Shown here piece by piece: positions 9,036 through 18,183 of a stretch of DNA of 64,000 bases. Below the pieces are notes generated by a model. The model ran no database searches. It saw only the letters and a program-made list of their open reading frames with translations, and had not been told where the DNA came from. A program made the translations under genes and the position numbers. This DNA comes from Paenibacillus sp. FSL K6-1330 (GTDB lineage Bacteria; Bacillota; Bacilli; Paenibacillales; Paenibacillaceae): assembly GCF_037976825.1 (NCBI RefSeq), contig NZ_CP150269.1, positions 6,923,501-6,987,500 of the forward strand, read 5' to 3'. The first letter of the stretch is position 1. Each line of letters opens with the position of its first letter.

Positions 9036-9124
9036 GGATGAGGATTCCAGCGATCAGCCTGCTCCCAGCATCTAACCTGCATACAGAGATCCTCCCACAG
9101 CCGAAAATGCCGGTGAGAATCGTT

Positions 9125-9153
9125 TTGACGGGGGCTTTTCAATAGGGTAGCAT
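9125..9153 (+). promoter_or_regulatory. Predicted promoter of the DUF2164 gene
   Basis: TTGACG (9125-9130), a 17-bp spacer and TAGCAT (9148-9153), upstream of a GAAGGAGG ribosome binding site. Confidence 0.5.
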
Positions 9154-9194
9154 GGAGAGAAAAACAACGATGGAAGGAGGCCTGCAATCATCTT

Positions 9195-9449
9195 ATGAAA
9201 CCTAGCAAATTCCCCAAAGAACAACGCGAACACCTGGTTGAACGGGTTCAGGAATACTTTGAAACAGAGCGCGGCGAAACCCTCGGCCATCTGGCTGCGG
9301 AAGGGATTCTTGATTTTTTCATGGAGACCTTAGGGCCGCATCTATACAATCAAGCGCTAAGCGACTGCAGAACGGTGGTCAATCAGCGTATGATTTCCCT
9401 TGAAGAAGATATTTACGCATTAGAGCAAAAAGTGAAGCGGACTCGTTAA
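9195..9449 (+). CDS. DUF2164 family protein
   Basis: Small soluble protein of 84 residues matching the DUF2164 family ('FPKEQREHLVERVQEYF', then a segment on 'LAAEGILDFFMETLGPHLYNQALSD'). Function is unknown. The family is short and widespread in Bacillota and Proteobacteria. Predicted all-helical, with a C-terminal amphipathic helix 'MISLEEDIYALEQKVKR'. The ribosome binding site GGAAGGAGG lies upstream of ATG. A GNAT acetyltransferase gene follows 41 bp later and is probably co-transcribed. Confidence 0.8.
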   Translation: MKPSKFPKEQREHLVERVQEYFETERGETLGHLAAEGILDFFMETLGPHLYNQALSDCRTVVNQRMISLEEDIYALEQKVKRTR

Positions 9450-9490
9450 AGCTACATACTCTTCACGATGGAGAACAAAGGAGATACCGT

Positions 9491-10039
9491 ATGTTTGGAT
9501 ACACATTAGATGACCATGTTGAATTACGCCCCCTTGCCATAGAGCATGCACGGGCGATGTTCGAGATTACCGACCGGTCTCGGGACCGTCTCCGCAAGTG
9601 GCTCCCATGGGTGGATGCCGTCACCGAGGTCAACGATACCGTCAATTATATCAAAGGGGCCATGAAGCAAGCGGCTGAGAATGGCGGCTTCTCGGCCGGC
9701 ATCTGGGTCCGCGAGGAACTGGCGGGCACCATCTCGTTCCATGAGATTGATTGGAGCAACCGCTCCGTCAGCATCGGATACTGGCTGGATCAGCATTTTA
9801 CGGGGCAAGGCCTGATGACAAGCGCATGCCGGGCGTTCACGGATCACGCGCTGATGCGCATGGGCCTGAACCGAGTGGAGATCCGCTGTGCAACGGCGAA
9901 CCATCGCAGCCGGGCCATTCCGGAACGGCTGGGATTTGTGCTGGAGGGAGTCATAAGGGAAGCCGAGAAGCTGCCTCAAGGATATGTCAACCACGCGGTC
10001 TACGGCATGATTCAGAGCGAATGGAAGCGGATGAGGTAA
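9491..10039 (+). CDS. GNAT acetyltransferase, RimL/YdaF-like
   Basis: Acetyl-CoA-dependent N-acetyltransferase of 182 residues in the ribosomal-protein-serine acetyltransferase (RimL/YdaF) branch. The recognisable elements are the N-terminal 'LRPLAIEHARAMFEITDRSRDRLRKWLPW', 'SIGYWLDQHFTGQGLMTSACRAF' (acetyl-CoA pyrophosphate loop, QGLMT variant of Q/RxxGxG/A), and 'NRVEIRCATANHRSRAIPERLGF', which is typical of the family. The substrate is unknown. Likely co-transcribed with the DUF2164 gene and ended by the hairpin at 10060-10097. Confidence 0.88.
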   Translation: MFGYTLDDHVELRPLAIEHARAMFEITDRSRDRLRKWLPWVDAVTEVNDTVNYIKGAMKQAAENGGFSAGIWVREELAGTISFHEIDWSNRSVSIGYWLDQHFTGQGLMTSACRAFTDHALMRMGLNRVEIRCATANHRSRAIPERLGFVLEGVIREAEKLPQGYVNHAVYGMIQSEWKRMR

Positions 10040-10059
10040 CCCTTAATCCGAAATAAAAT

Positions 10060-10097
10060 CGGCTTGTATCCTACGATAAGGACACAAGCCGGTTTTT
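10060..10097. terminator. Bidirectional terminator between GNAT and MOSC genes
   Basis: CGGCTTGT (10060-10067) pairs with ACAAGCCG (10084-10091), with an inner ATCC/GGAC extension and a TTTTT tail on the plus strand; the minus side has GATTTTATTT. Confidence 0.85.
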
Positions 10098-10147
10098 GTT
10101 GTCTATATGTTCAAGGCAAGGGCCTGGCTTGGCTGGGAGCCCACGTC

Positions 10148-10807
10148 TCACTCCTGGTTGTCCCGCAGGGTCTTCAGCCATTTGCCGAATTGCTCCTTCA
10201 AGCTGGCTGACAGCACATCGATCTCCAGCATGCGGAACAACCCGCGTTCATCCTTCCGTCCATCCTTCATCATCTGGAGCACGTCCAGCACCGTTATGCC
10301 GGAAGCATGAGACTCAAGCTGAGCGACCGCTGAATCGGCGCGGACATTCCCTTCCTCCAGGACTCGAAAGTAAAACCCGCTGTAACCCGTATTCAATACT
10401 CTTGCCGGCATATCTTTAACGCCATGCTTTTGTGACAGCTTAAAGCATGGATACCGGGGCTGGCTGACCTGCACCACCGCGTCGCCTATCCGGTATACAT
10501 CCCCAATGCAGACCCGATCCTCCAGCATCTCCCGCAGCGTCAGGTTTTCGCCAAATGCAGCATACTCCATCTGCTTGCCCAAAGAGCGTTCCCAATAAGG
10601 ATAATGCTCAGAGGGGTACGCGCACACCGCCTTATCCACGCCGCCGTGATTGACGAGATCGGCCTGACCATCCCCTTCGAAATTCAATGAACTTAGGAAC
10701 AAGGGGCCTTCCGCAGGCTGCTTATAAATCCCCGTAGACAGGTCCTTTCCCAGGTAATCAACCGTTACAGGCTTTCCCACATTCAGCGATACAATGCCCA
10801 TGGTCAT
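10148..10807 (-). CDS. MOSC domain protein, YiiM-like
   Basis: MOSC (molybdenum cofactor sulfurase C-terminal) domain protein of the YiiM type; E. coli YiiM reduces N-hydroxylated base analogues using bound molybdenum cofactor. The conserved MOSC cysteine is in 'QPRYPCFKL', preceded by 'RVCIGDVYRIGDAVVQVSQPR', and 'VDKAVCAYPSEHYPYWE' is the YiiM-type core. A helical C-terminal 3-alpha extension follows. Start set at ATG 10807 because AAGGCGGAGG lies 9 bp upstream; the open frame runs to 10879. Molybdenum cofactor use links it to moaA and mobA. Confidence 0.88.
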   Translation of the reverse strand: MTMGIVSLNVGKPVTVDYLGKDLSTGIYKQPAEGPLFLSSLNFEGDGQADLVNHGGVDKAVCAYPSEHYPYWERSLGKQMEYAAFGENLTLREMLEDRVCIGDVYRIGDAVVQVSQPRYPCFKLSQKHGVKDMPARVLNTGYSGFYFRVLEEGNVRADSAVAQLESHASGITVLDVLQMMKDGRKDERGLFRMLEIDVLSASLKEQFGKWLKTLRDNQE

Positions 10808-10942
10808 GGAAAATAACCTCCGCCTTCTTTTCTTTTCATCTACTATATGCAATAGCCTGTGCCCTTGTCCAGAAGCCATTTAAGCGGCGGGCCAAATAAC
10901 ATAAGGCCAACCAGAAATCCCTGATTGACCTTAACATACGAA

Positions 10943-10968
10943 ACAGCCCGGCAAGCTGCCGGACTGTT
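10943..10968 (-). terminator. Terminator after the second GNAT gene
   Basis: ACAG-CCCGGCA and TGCCGGA-CTGT arms form a stem of about 11 bp around AGC. A second, weaker inverted repeat (10901-10930, AAGGCCAACCAG/CTGATTGACCTT) follows in the minus direction. Confidence 0.6.
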
Positions 10969-11030
10969 CAAACCTATAACTCCATCTCTCTGCTGCCCGT
11001 TAACCGGCCTAGAGGGATATCATGATGTGA

Positions 11031-11534
11031 TCATGATAAGAAGCAACACATTAAGATATCATCGACGTAACGTCCATCCACGTAGAACTCCTGAATCAGT
11101 CTGCCCTCTTCCTGAAACCCGCAGTTCCTGTAAAAAGAGAGTGCGCCCGGATTGCTGGACAGCACCCGCAGCCTCAGCTTCGAAATGCCTTCCACGCGCG
11201 CCATATCCTTCACGGCCTCGATCAGCCGCTGTCCGATGCCCTGTCGTTGATAAGCAGGGTGAACCGCTATGTTCAGCTCCAGTACATGACGATTGCTGTG
11301 AAGACTTGTGGGCGACCGGAATCCGATGTAACCGCACAGTTCTTCCTCATGCAGCGCCACGAGCTGTGTGCCTGGCGGACAATGCAGAAGATAATGTTCT
11401 CTTGAGGTCCACTCCAATGGGGCAGGGGCCGTGTTGCGATCCCATACCAGTTCGTCGAGTTCCATGAGTGCAGCAGCATCTTTCATCTCGGAGAACCGGA
11501 TGGTCAATGTCTCTTGCCGGGTCTTCATCGCCAT
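11031..11534 (-). CDS. GNAT acetyltransferase
   Basis: Soluble N-acetyltransferase of 167 residues. The GNAT core is clear: 'ALHEEELCGYIGF' (beta4), 'LELNIAVHPAYQRQGIGQRLIEAVKDMA' with the acetyl-CoA loop QRQGIGQ, and 'KLRLRVLSSNPGALSFYRNCGFQEEGRLIQEFYVDG' at the C-terminus. The substrate is unknown. It has its own predicted extended -10 promoter (TGATATAAT on the minus strand, 11571-11579), so it is probably separate from the GH94 gene that ends 78 bp upstream. Confidence 0.87.
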   Translation of the reverse strand: MAMKTRQETLTIRFSEMKDAAALMELDELVWDRNTAPAPLEWTSREHYLLHCPPGTQLVALHEEELCGYIGFRSPTSLHSNRHVLELNIAVHPAYQRQGIGQRLIEAVKDMARVEGISKLRLRVLSSNPGALSFYRNCGFQEEGRLIQEFYVDGRYVDDILMCCFLS

Positions 11535-11570
11535 CCCTCGCTTTGATAACCATTCCCTCTATTATATCAG

Positions 11571-11579
11571 ACCAGTTAG
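11571..11579 (-). promoter_or_regulatory. Extended -10 promoter of the GNAT gene
   Basis: TGA-TATAAT on the minus strand, 37 bp upstream of the start codon. The -35 region is weak, which is normal for an extended -10 promoter. Confidence 0.5.
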
Positions 11580-11611
11580 CCTTCTTGCAGACGAGTTTCA
11601 CGGGTCAAGAT

Positions 11612-14600
11612 TTATTGTTCATGAATAGAGGCGTAAATATCCACGACACAGCCGGTGTCGCCCTCTCCGGCCAATCGTTTGAAATCCGCACCTGCAATAC
11701 GAACGCCGCCTGTACGGTATCGGTTCCGGATAGCATCCGCTGCCACATCCTGCCCGTTAATCGTGATACGGGTCCGCTCGGCGCGATCCACGTGATAAAT
11801 GAACGTTACCGCCTTCCCCGCATAATTGAATTGGAACTCCAGGCCATCCAGCGTCTTCGGCAGGACCGGATCAATCACCAGGTCTCCTCCCGCTTCGCGA
11901 ATGCCAAGCGCATTGGAAATCAACTGGTTCATGTAGATCCCCGGGCCGCTGGAATAAATCCGCCATCCGCCTTTGACAGGCACGCGTCCGCTCCGCAGTG
12001 CATCAAACGATTCCTGCGCTTCATAGCGCGTGTTGAACTTCCCGTCCGAGCTGCTGAAATACGCATTGCTCTGACGCAGCTCCGCATTTGGCACAACCTC
12101 GGTAATGCCGATCGGGTTAATACGCTCAAGCCCACTCCAAACCTCACTGCTCTTGCCGAGCTTTGCCATCGCCTCTACATAACGGATGTGCGCATGCACA
12201 TATTGAAGACCAACCTCCCGGCCAAAATTCGCCGCCTGCTCCGCCCGCTTAAAGTGCGTGCTAACGCCCCCGGCATATACGGCTGGACGGTTCATCAATC
12301 TCACGCCGTCCGGACAGAACAGCTGCTCACGGATGATCTCATAATGGCTTGCTGCCTGCTCCGGCGTCAGCAGCTCGCTAATCATGCTGCGCGTCATCGG
12401 AAGAAGGCGGTACTGGATTCCCGTTTCCTGATCGGACGGATGCAGCAGGAATTTGCTCTGCTCTTTGCTCTCCATATAGACAAAGCCGGGAATCACTTCA
12501 GAATTCAGAATATACGTATTGAAATCCTGCTGGATTCCTTCCGCGAGGTCCCCTATCGCACCGGACATCGCTTGGTCCACACGCTCCATAACGCGGGAGA
12601 ACTGGTTCAAGGTCTGATAGGTCAAAGCTACCGTCCAGCTGCTGACCATGAACTGCTTCAGCTGCGCGTTCGCCGGCTGTAGCGTATCATCCCAGTCCCC
12701 GTCTCCATAAGAAGACAGATAAGTGTCATGAAGGAAATGATTTTGAATATAGGCCATTTGCTTCTTCACATGCTCAAGCACGGTGTACGTCTGCTCCGTA
12801 AAATCGAAGCTGTGCTTTCTGGTGTAAGGAACAACCGAATCCAATATGTCGTAATCATGTGTGACAGCCAAGTAATCGCCCAGCACCTTAAGCGGCCATA
12901 CGATAATATCGCCGTGGCTCTCTTCCTGCTGAATATGGGCATATTGATCAAACATGAACCACTGCGGCCAATTTCCGTCATCCTCATACTGGTGGGAATA
13001 CACCTCTAGCAGGATATCGCGTACCTGCTCATATTTATGCGTAGCCATGAAATATTCAACAGGCCCTTGGCACACATCGCGCGTTCCCCACGCAGCGCCG
13101 CCGTATTGTTCCAGGCCGTGCGGTACCGAATAGTGAACGAGCATGTTATGCGTATACCACCAGGCGAGCGCATTCACCTTGAACAAGCCTCCTTCCTGTC
13201 CATTCTTCAGACTCAGATGGAACCCGTTCATGACGGACGCATAGAATGAGCGGTAGCTTGCAATCTCTTCATCGGCTTCCCGCGCCGCAAGCGGAGCGTT
13301 CGCTGCATCAAGGCTGCCTTGTACGGTCATGGTCCATTCCGCACTCTCGCCAAGCTCAAGTACTGTTAAGGAAGCACTGCCAGACGCGGTGTTGCTTGCC
13401 AGACAAGTTTCGTCCTTAACCTGCATATCGGCTCCCGTCACGCGAAGACGATAATGCAAATCTGTGTACACAGAAGCACTGAGTGAAGACGTATCGGCAC
13501 GGAACGTCAGAATACCGTCTTCCTGAACCATATGATAAGGCACTTCGTATTCGTTGACATCCATCGTGATCTGCATAGTGACCAGATAACGATAAGCCCT
13601 TCCGCTCTCGGAACGGACTTGAAGCGTAACCTCCGATGCCGCAGCAGACGTGAAGTTGGTGATGATCAGCATGTCGCTTTCGGTCTTATAGTACCACCGC
13701 ACATAGTTAAAGCCGATCTCGAACACGGATGGCATCGTCAGAAGACGATACTCGCCGTCCATTTCCACATAAATCCGCTGACCGGATGTCTTAGGCACGT
13801 TCAGTGCATTCCGCGCATGACTCATCATTTTGTTGAAGTTCGTGTTCCCCGTCACCAGCTGGGAATTAAACACACCATACATGTAAGAGGTTGTCGTAAT
13901 GACAGGACTGCCCAGTTTCACATTGTTGCCGCTCATCAAGATATGGCCATGTGGACGCTCTACGCGAAGCTCCTTCTCCTTCATGACGATATGTTCATAA
14001 GTATCCGTGAAGAACGAGAGCAGTTCTTCCCCGTCACGCTCCTCTTGGCGGCGTACAGGGTACAAATTGTTCAGCTCGTCTTCCGTCAGCGGCAATGTGC
14101 GCAGAGGCTCCCCGAAACGCTCGGATCGCTCGATCCGAGGCAGCCGATTGCCCGTCTCCGTCAAGCGGGACGCTTCAACCTGCTGCCATGCAGCCTGAAG
14201 CTCATCCTGGAATTCCAGTGTTGTGACTGCATCCGGATGATTCTCTTTAAACAAGCCGTAAAATACGAACCGGGTTGTGCCACTAAGCGGTACACGAGGG
14301 GACTGCAGGGCCGTATAGGCAAACTCGTATTGATATACCTCATTCGGCAGGCTCTCCTTGGATAAAGCCTCCGCCTGATTTGTCTCTTTATAGGAAAGGC
14401 CAAAAAACTGAAAGCCATCCGTTGCATATCCGACCGCAGAAGTCAGCGCTCCCTGTTGAAGATAGGGGAATACGCCTCCCTGCGGCTGATTTTGACGGGA
14501 GCACACGACATACCCCAGACCTTCCTGCTCGAATACAGCATGGTCGATGTATTGGGACAAATATGCTTCATTGGTTCGAACGGCTCCCGGATGGGCGATG

Positions 14601-14998
14601 CCGATATCCTGTCCATACACGACGTCGGCTAGAATTCCTTCCCCCTGAAGCTGAATGTCCCAGAACCACGCGCCGGTATCCGTTGGGGTAAACAGAACCT
14701 TATAATCTACTCCCTTGACGCTGCCTTCCCACATCATCCGGTTATCCGCATGAGTGACCACGCTGTTGGAGTGTACTCCGAGCATAGGAACGGCCTCAAT
14801 GCCGCTTTCCGTATGGATTCTCAGAAACAAATTATTGAGGGCGCCATCAATCGAATTGGAGAGCAGTTGATTAATCATCGTCGTGCCGTAAGTGGCTTGA
14901 TAAAGATCACCGCTAGGCAAAAAGGAAAACGTCAATTCTCCTGCCTGGAGTACAACTTTTGCATCGTGCATTACTTGATTGGCTGTCACAAGTTTCAC
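11612..14998 (-). CDS. GH94 phosphorylase, probable 1,2-beta-oligoglucan phosphorylase
   Basis: Large GH94 glycoside phosphorylase of 1128 residues. It has an N-terminal beta-sandwich (glycosyltransferase-36-like, 'FSFLPSGDLYQATYGTTMINQLLSNS'), a linker and a C-terminal (alpha/alpha)6 barrel. The barrel holds the general-acid motif 'YGDGDWDDTLQPA' near residue 770, then 'LLPMTRSMISELLTPEQA'. Cellobiose and chitobiose phosphorylases are about 800 residues and cyclic beta-1,2-glucan synthases about 2800. The length of 1128 and the gene context (GH3, LacI, sugar ABC transporter) fit 1,2-beta-oligoglucan phosphorylase as described from Listeria innocua. That enzyme releases alpha-glucose-1-phosphate from sophorooligosaccharides inside the cell. 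No signal peptide is visible. It lies 31 bp after the GH3 gene, so the two are co-transcribed. Confidence 0.8.
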   Translation of the reverse strand: MKLVTANQVMHDAKVVLQAGELTFSFLPSGDLYQATYGTTMINQLLSNSIDGALNNLFLRIHTESGIEAVPMLGVHSNSVVTHADNRMMWEGSVKGVDYKVLFTPTDTGAWFWDIQLQGEGILADVVYGQDIGIAHPGAVRTNEAYLSQYIDHAVFEQEGLGYVVCSRQNQPQGGVFPYLQQGALTSAVGYATDGFQFFGLSYKETNQAEALSKESLPNEVYQYEFAYTALQSPRVPLSGTTRFVFYGLFKENHPDAVTTLEFQDELQAAWQQVEASRLTETGNRLPRIERSERFGEPLRTLPLTEDELNNLYPVRRQEERDGEELLSFFTDTYEHIVMKEKELRVERPHGHILMSGNNVKLGSPVITTTSYMYGVFNSQLVTGNTNFNKMMSHARNALNVPKTSGQRIYVEMDGEYRLLTMPSVFEIGFNYVRWYYKTESDMLIITNFTSAAASEVTLQVRSESGRAYRYLVTMQITMDVNEYEVPYHMVQEDGILTFRADTSSLSASVYTDLHYRLRVTGADMQVKDETCLASNTASGSASLTVLELGESAEWTMTVQGSLDAANAPLAAREADEEIASYRSFYASVMNGFHLSLKNGQEGGLFKVNALAWWYTHNMLVHYSVPHGLEQYGGAAWGTRDVCQGPVEYFMATHKYEQVRDILLEVYSHQYEDDGNWPQWFMFDQYAHIQQEESHGDIIVWPLKVLGDYLAVTHDYDILDSVVPYTRKHSFDFTEQTYTVLEHVKKQMAYIQNHFLHDTYLSSYGDGDWDDTLQPANAQLKQFMVSSWTVALTYQTLNQFSRVMERVDQAMSGAIGDLAEGIQQDFNTYILNSEVIPGFVYMESKEQSKFLLHPSDQETGIQYRLLPMTRSMISELLTPEQAASHYEIIREQLFCPDGVRLMNRPAVYAGGVSTHFKRAEQAANFGREVGLQYVHAHIRYVEAMAKLGKSSEVWSGLERINPIGITEVVPNAELRQSNAYFSSSDGKFNTRYEAQESFDALRSGRVPVKGGWRIYSSGPGIYMNQLISNALGIREAGGDLVIDPVLPKTLDGLEFQFNYAGKAVTFIYHVDRAERTRITINGQDVAADAIRNRYRTGGVRIAGADFKRLAGEGDTGCVVDIYASIHEQ

Positions 14999-15029
14999 TT
15001 CCTATTCTGCATAAATGATGTTAGTCGTG

Positions 15030-17195
15030 TTATTTCCGAAGCCGAAAACGTCTTGTCTCCGTATCCCGGCTGTTCTTTCCGACCATGACGTCGAACTCAC
15101 CCGCATCGCTGGTAAAGGACAGATCCGAATGATGATACCGCAGCTGTTCTTCAGTCAGCGTAAAGGTGATTTCCTGGCGTTCGCCCGGCTGCAGCAGCAC
15201 CTTGCGGAAGGCTTTCAGCTCCTTGACGGGTCTAACGACCTCACCGGATCGGTCCCGGACGTACAGCTGGACGACTTCTTCACCGGCCATATCGCCGGCA
15301 TTCGTTACCGAAACCGTAACTTCAAGAGGTTGATCCGGGGACATTTCTTCCGCCGACAAGTTCATGCTCCCATAGAGGAAATCCGTATAACTGAGGCCGA
15401 ATCCAAACGGAAGCAGCGGCTCATTCGGAATGTCCAAATATTGCGATACATAGCGTACCTGCGCATCGGGCGCATCCTTCGGACGGCCGGTATTAAAATG
15501 GTTATAGTATACCGGCACCTGCCCAACGGAATAAGGGAACGACATGCTGAGCCGGCCAGAAGGATTCGCTTCGCCCATAAGCAGGGCAGCTACGGCCGCT
15601 CCGCCTTCACTTCCTGGGAACCAGGCTTCCAGTACGGCATCGGCCTCATCCAGCACGCCGTGCAGATCCAGCGGACGACCGTTGAACAATACGGCAACCA
15701 TCGGCTTCTCCAGCGTTTTCAAATGCCGAATCAGCTCGAGCTGCGGCTCCGGCAGAGTTATGAACGCACGGCTGCCGGCTTCGCCACTCATCTCGGAATC
15801 CTCGCCCAGCGCAAGCACGATCACGTCGGCTTCCTTCGCCGCCTTCATCGCCTCATCCAACTGCTGCCCGGTCATGACGTTCACGTTACAGCCCTCGGCT
15901 ACCGTGAGGGCACCGGAAGATAGCTTGGAGCGCAGTCCCTGTTCCAGGGTCACCGCATCTTCCTTCGAGCCCGTCCAGGACCATGGCCCAAGAATATCGC
16001 CGCTGGCACCGAACGGGCCGATCAAAGCCACACGCTGCTCACCGCGCAGCGGTAGCAAGGAATCGTTCTTCAGGAGCACGCAGGATTTAGCCGCAGCCTC
16101 CCGGGCCGCCTGACGGTGCTCTTCGCAGAACACAATCTCCCGTTCCGCCTGCGGATCGGCTCCCCGCACAGGGCGCTCGAACAGACCGAGACGCTTTTTC
16201 AATGACAGAATACGCAGCACCGCTTCATCGATCAGACTCTCGTCTACCAGGCCTTCGCGTACCATGTCCGGTAAATGATGTACATAGCTGGAAGTCATCA
16301 TCTCGATGTCCACGCCCGCTTCGATGGCTCTTAACGCGGCCTCTGCCTCGTCCTCCGCTACCCCGTGAGGAATCAGCTCTTTGACCGCACCCCAGTCGGA
16401 GATCAGTACGCCGTCAAAACCCCATTCGCGGCGCAGCACATCACGCATCAACCGCTTATTGCCCGTAGCTGGTATGCCATCCACGGTATTAAAGGCGGTC
16501 ATGACCATCTCGACACCCTCATCCAGCGCAGCCTTGTACGCAGGCAGGTAATATTCCCGCAGCTGACGCTCGGACATGTCCACCGTGTTGTAATCGCGGC
16601 CGCCTTCGCCTGCTCCGTATGCGGCAAAGTGCTTCACGCAAGCGGCCAGCCGGTTGAGATCGCCGCTCAGGTCATTCCCTTGGAAACCTCTGACAAAGGC
16701 TCTGGCAAATTCACTGTTTAAATAAGGGTCTTCACCAGTCGCCTCCATCACGCGTCCCCAGCGGGGATCGCGCACCAGGTCTACCATCGGCGCAAATGTC
16801 ACATGCAGGCCGGATACCGACGCTTCACGGGCGGCGATTTCCGCACTCCGCTCCGCTAGGCTAGGGTCCCAAGAGCTCCCCATGGCAAGCGGCACCGGGA
16901 AGATTGTTTTAAAGCCGTGAACGATATCGGCCATGATGAGCAGCGGAATTTTCAATCGATTCTTGCGCAAATGCGCTTCTTGGACGGCTATCACTTCCTC
17001 CGCACCCGCCAAACCCAGCACAGAGCCGGCATTGCTTACGATCTCATCGGTGATGCCAAGCGACTCCATCGGTCCTGTAATCTGCCCCGATTCTTGAGCG
17101 CCTTCGAAAAAAGGGACGGCCAGTTGTATAAGCTGCGCAATTTTTTCCTCCAGCGTCATCTGCTCTACCAGAGAAAGTAGTTGTTGGTCTGCCAT
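15030..17195 (-). CDS. GH3 beta-glucosidase
   Basis: Cytoplasmic family 3 glycoside hydrolase of 721 residues. The (beta/alpha)8 domain carries 'DPRWGRVMEATGEDPYL', 'KHFAAYGAGEGGRDYNTVDMS' (substrate His/Lys-His) and the catalytic nucleophile Asp in 'GFDGVLISDWGA' near residue 267. The second domain has 'VVLALGEDSEMSGEAGSR', where the acid/base Glu is expected, and a C-terminal fibronectin-III-like domain follows. The frame opens at 17303, but ATG 17195 has AAAGGAGG just upstream and the family fold starts there. Listeria Lin1840, the neighbour of 1,2-beta-oligoglucan phosphorylase, is a GH3 acting on sophorose. This gene probably hydrolyses the short beta-1,2 oligomers left by the GH94 enzyme. 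Two operators lie upstream. Confidence 0.9.
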   Translation of the reverse strand: MADQQLLSLVEQMTLEEKIAQLIQLAVPFFEGAQESGQITGPMESLGITDEIVSNAGSVLGLAGAEEVIAVQEAHLRKNRLKIPLLIMADIVHGFKTIFPVPLAMGSSWDPSLAERSAEIAAREASVSGLHVTFAPMVDLVRDPRWGRVMEATGEDPYLNSEFARAFVRGFQGNDLSGDLNRLAACVKHFAAYGAGEGGRDYNTVDMSERQLREYYLPAYKAALDEGVEMVMTAFNTVDGIPATGNKRLMRDVLRREWGFDGVLISDWGAVKELIPHGVAEDEAEAALRAIEAGVDIEMMTSSYVHHLPDMVREGLVDESLIDEAVLRILSLKKRLGLFERPVRGADPQAEREIVFCEEHRQAAREAAAKSCVLLKNDSLLPLRGEQRVALIGPFGASGDILGPWSWTGSKEDAVTLEQGLRSKLSSGALTVAEGCNVNVMTGQQLDEAMKAAKEADVIVLALGEDSEMSGEAGSRAFITLPEPQLELIRHLKTLEKPMVAVLFNGRPLDLHGVLDEADAVLEAWFPGSEGGAAVAALLMGEANPSGRLSMSFPYSVGQVPVYYNHFNTGRPKDAPDAQVRYVSQYLDIPNEPLLPFGFGLSYTDFLYGSMNLSAEEMSPDQPLEVTVSVTNAGDMAGEEVVQLYVRDRSGEVVRPVKELKAFRKVLLQPGERQEITFTLTEEQLRYHHSDLSFTSDAGEFDVMVGKNSRDTETRRFRLRK

Positions 17196-17237
17196 TTCCC
17201 ATCCTCCTTTGTTGTTGCCGTTCACTTCATAGTCAAT

Positions 17238-17251
17238 TCGAAACGTTTTGA
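17238..17251. promoter_or_regulatory. LacI-type operator upstream of the GH3 gene (copy 1)
   Basis: TCGAAACGTTTTGA, one mismatch from the perfect palindrome TCGAAACGTTTCGA seen at 22438. It lies 43 bp upstream of the GH3 start codon. Confidence 0.7.
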
Positions 17252-17363
17252 TTTCTCCCGAAGCGATCCATGTTTTCCCGAAAACCATATATTTTATAAG
17301 CATTTTTACTTGAAAATTAACTTTCTAAAAAACAAGGGAATCAGCGCTTATCTGCGCATATAA

Positions 17364-17377
17364 TCGAAACGTTTCTA
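17364..17377. promoter_or_regulatory. LacI-type operator between the GH3 gene and esterase (copy 2)
   Basis: TCGAAACGTTTCTA; its core GAAACGTTTC is a perfect palindrome. It lies between the esterase stop and the GH3 start, so the GH3-GH94 pair has its own regulated promoter. No strong terminator was seen between the esterase stop and this site. Confidence 0.7.
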
Positions 17378-17397
17378 TACATGCGAACGAAAAAAAA

Positions 17398-18174
17398 TCA
17401 GGGCAGGGGCAGCCAATCCAGCACACGCTGAATTTTACGGTCCCAATATCCCCATTCATGACCACCAGGTTCTTCCTCATAGGTGATGTGAAGCCCCAGG
17501 CTGTCCGCATATTGTCTAAAGGTTTGGTTATCGTTGTACAAAAAGTCTTCGGTCCCACAACACTGATATAACATCGGTTTGTCGCCTGTATATGCCGCGA
17601 ATTCCGTGGCCAAAAACAACAAATCGTCCCGGCTCCCCCGTAATCTATCGACACGGCCAAAGAGGGTTCGAATTTCTTGCTCTTGAAAGCCCAGCCCTGC
17701 AGCACGACTGACAAGATCCAGCCCACCCGACAGGCTTGCGCCCGCCGCATATCGATCCGGATAACTCATGGCCAGCTTGAACGCTCCGTAACCCCCCATC
17801 GAAATTCCGGCGACAAAGGTATCTTCCCTTCGTCCGGACACCGGAAAAAACGATGGAACGAGCTCTGGAAGCTCCTCGCTCAGGAAGGTAAAGTAAGGCA
17901 AGCCGTTTGCCATGTCCATATAATAGCTTCGTCCGACGCCCGGCATCACGAGCGCGATGCCTTTATTCTCGGCGTATCGTTCGATGGACGATCTGCGCAT
18001 CCATTCGGTCTCATCCGCTCCTCGGCCGTGAAGCAAATAAAGCACCGGCAGTTTCGAAGAAGAACCGTACGGCATCAAAGCGGCTTGCGGTATAAAAACC
18101 TCGATGCCGGTAGACAGTTTCAGTGTTTCGGAATAAAAATCACACGTGATCCATGCCAAGTTCCTCATCTCCAA
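17398..18174 (-). CDS. Alpha/beta-hydrolase esterase (esterase D/FrmB-like)
   Basis: Serine esterase of about 258 residues in the esterase D family (tributyrin esterase/FrmB-like). It shows 'PVLYLLHGRGADETEW' (oxyanion loop), the nucleophile elbow GISMGGYGAFK (GxSxG), and a C-terminal catalytic His in 'GGHEWGYW'. No signal peptide, so intracellular. It starts 9 bp after the LacI gene, so it is the last gene of the binding protein-permease-permease-LacI operon. The start is either TTG 18174 or ATG 18168; neither has a strong ribosome binding site. In this sugar locus a role in removing acyl groups from imported glucan fragments is plausible, but that is inference. Confidence 0.82.
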   Translation of the reverse strand: MEMRNLAWITCDFYSETLKLSTGIEVFIPQAALMPYGSSSKLPVLYLLHGRGADETEWMRRSSIERYAENKGIALVMPGVGRSYYMDMANGLPYFTFLSEELPELVPSFFPVSGRREDTFVAGISMGGYGAFKLAMSYPDRYAAGASLSGGLDLVSRAAGLGFQEQEIRTLFGRVDRLRGSRDDLLFLATEFAAYTGDKPMLYQCCGTEDFLYNDNQTFRQYADSLGLHITYEEEPGGHEWGYWDRKIQRVLDWLPLP

Positions 18175-18183
18175 TCCGGTCTA

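Noticed and set aside
8910..9190. T-box leader for glnS
   Set aside because: I looked on the minus strand for the AGGGTGG-ACCGCG core and found none.
11468..12682. Plus-strand open frame of 404 codons opposite the GH94 gene
   Set aside because: Antisense shadow; it overlaps the GNAT start and GH94 gene, and its sequence shows no domain.
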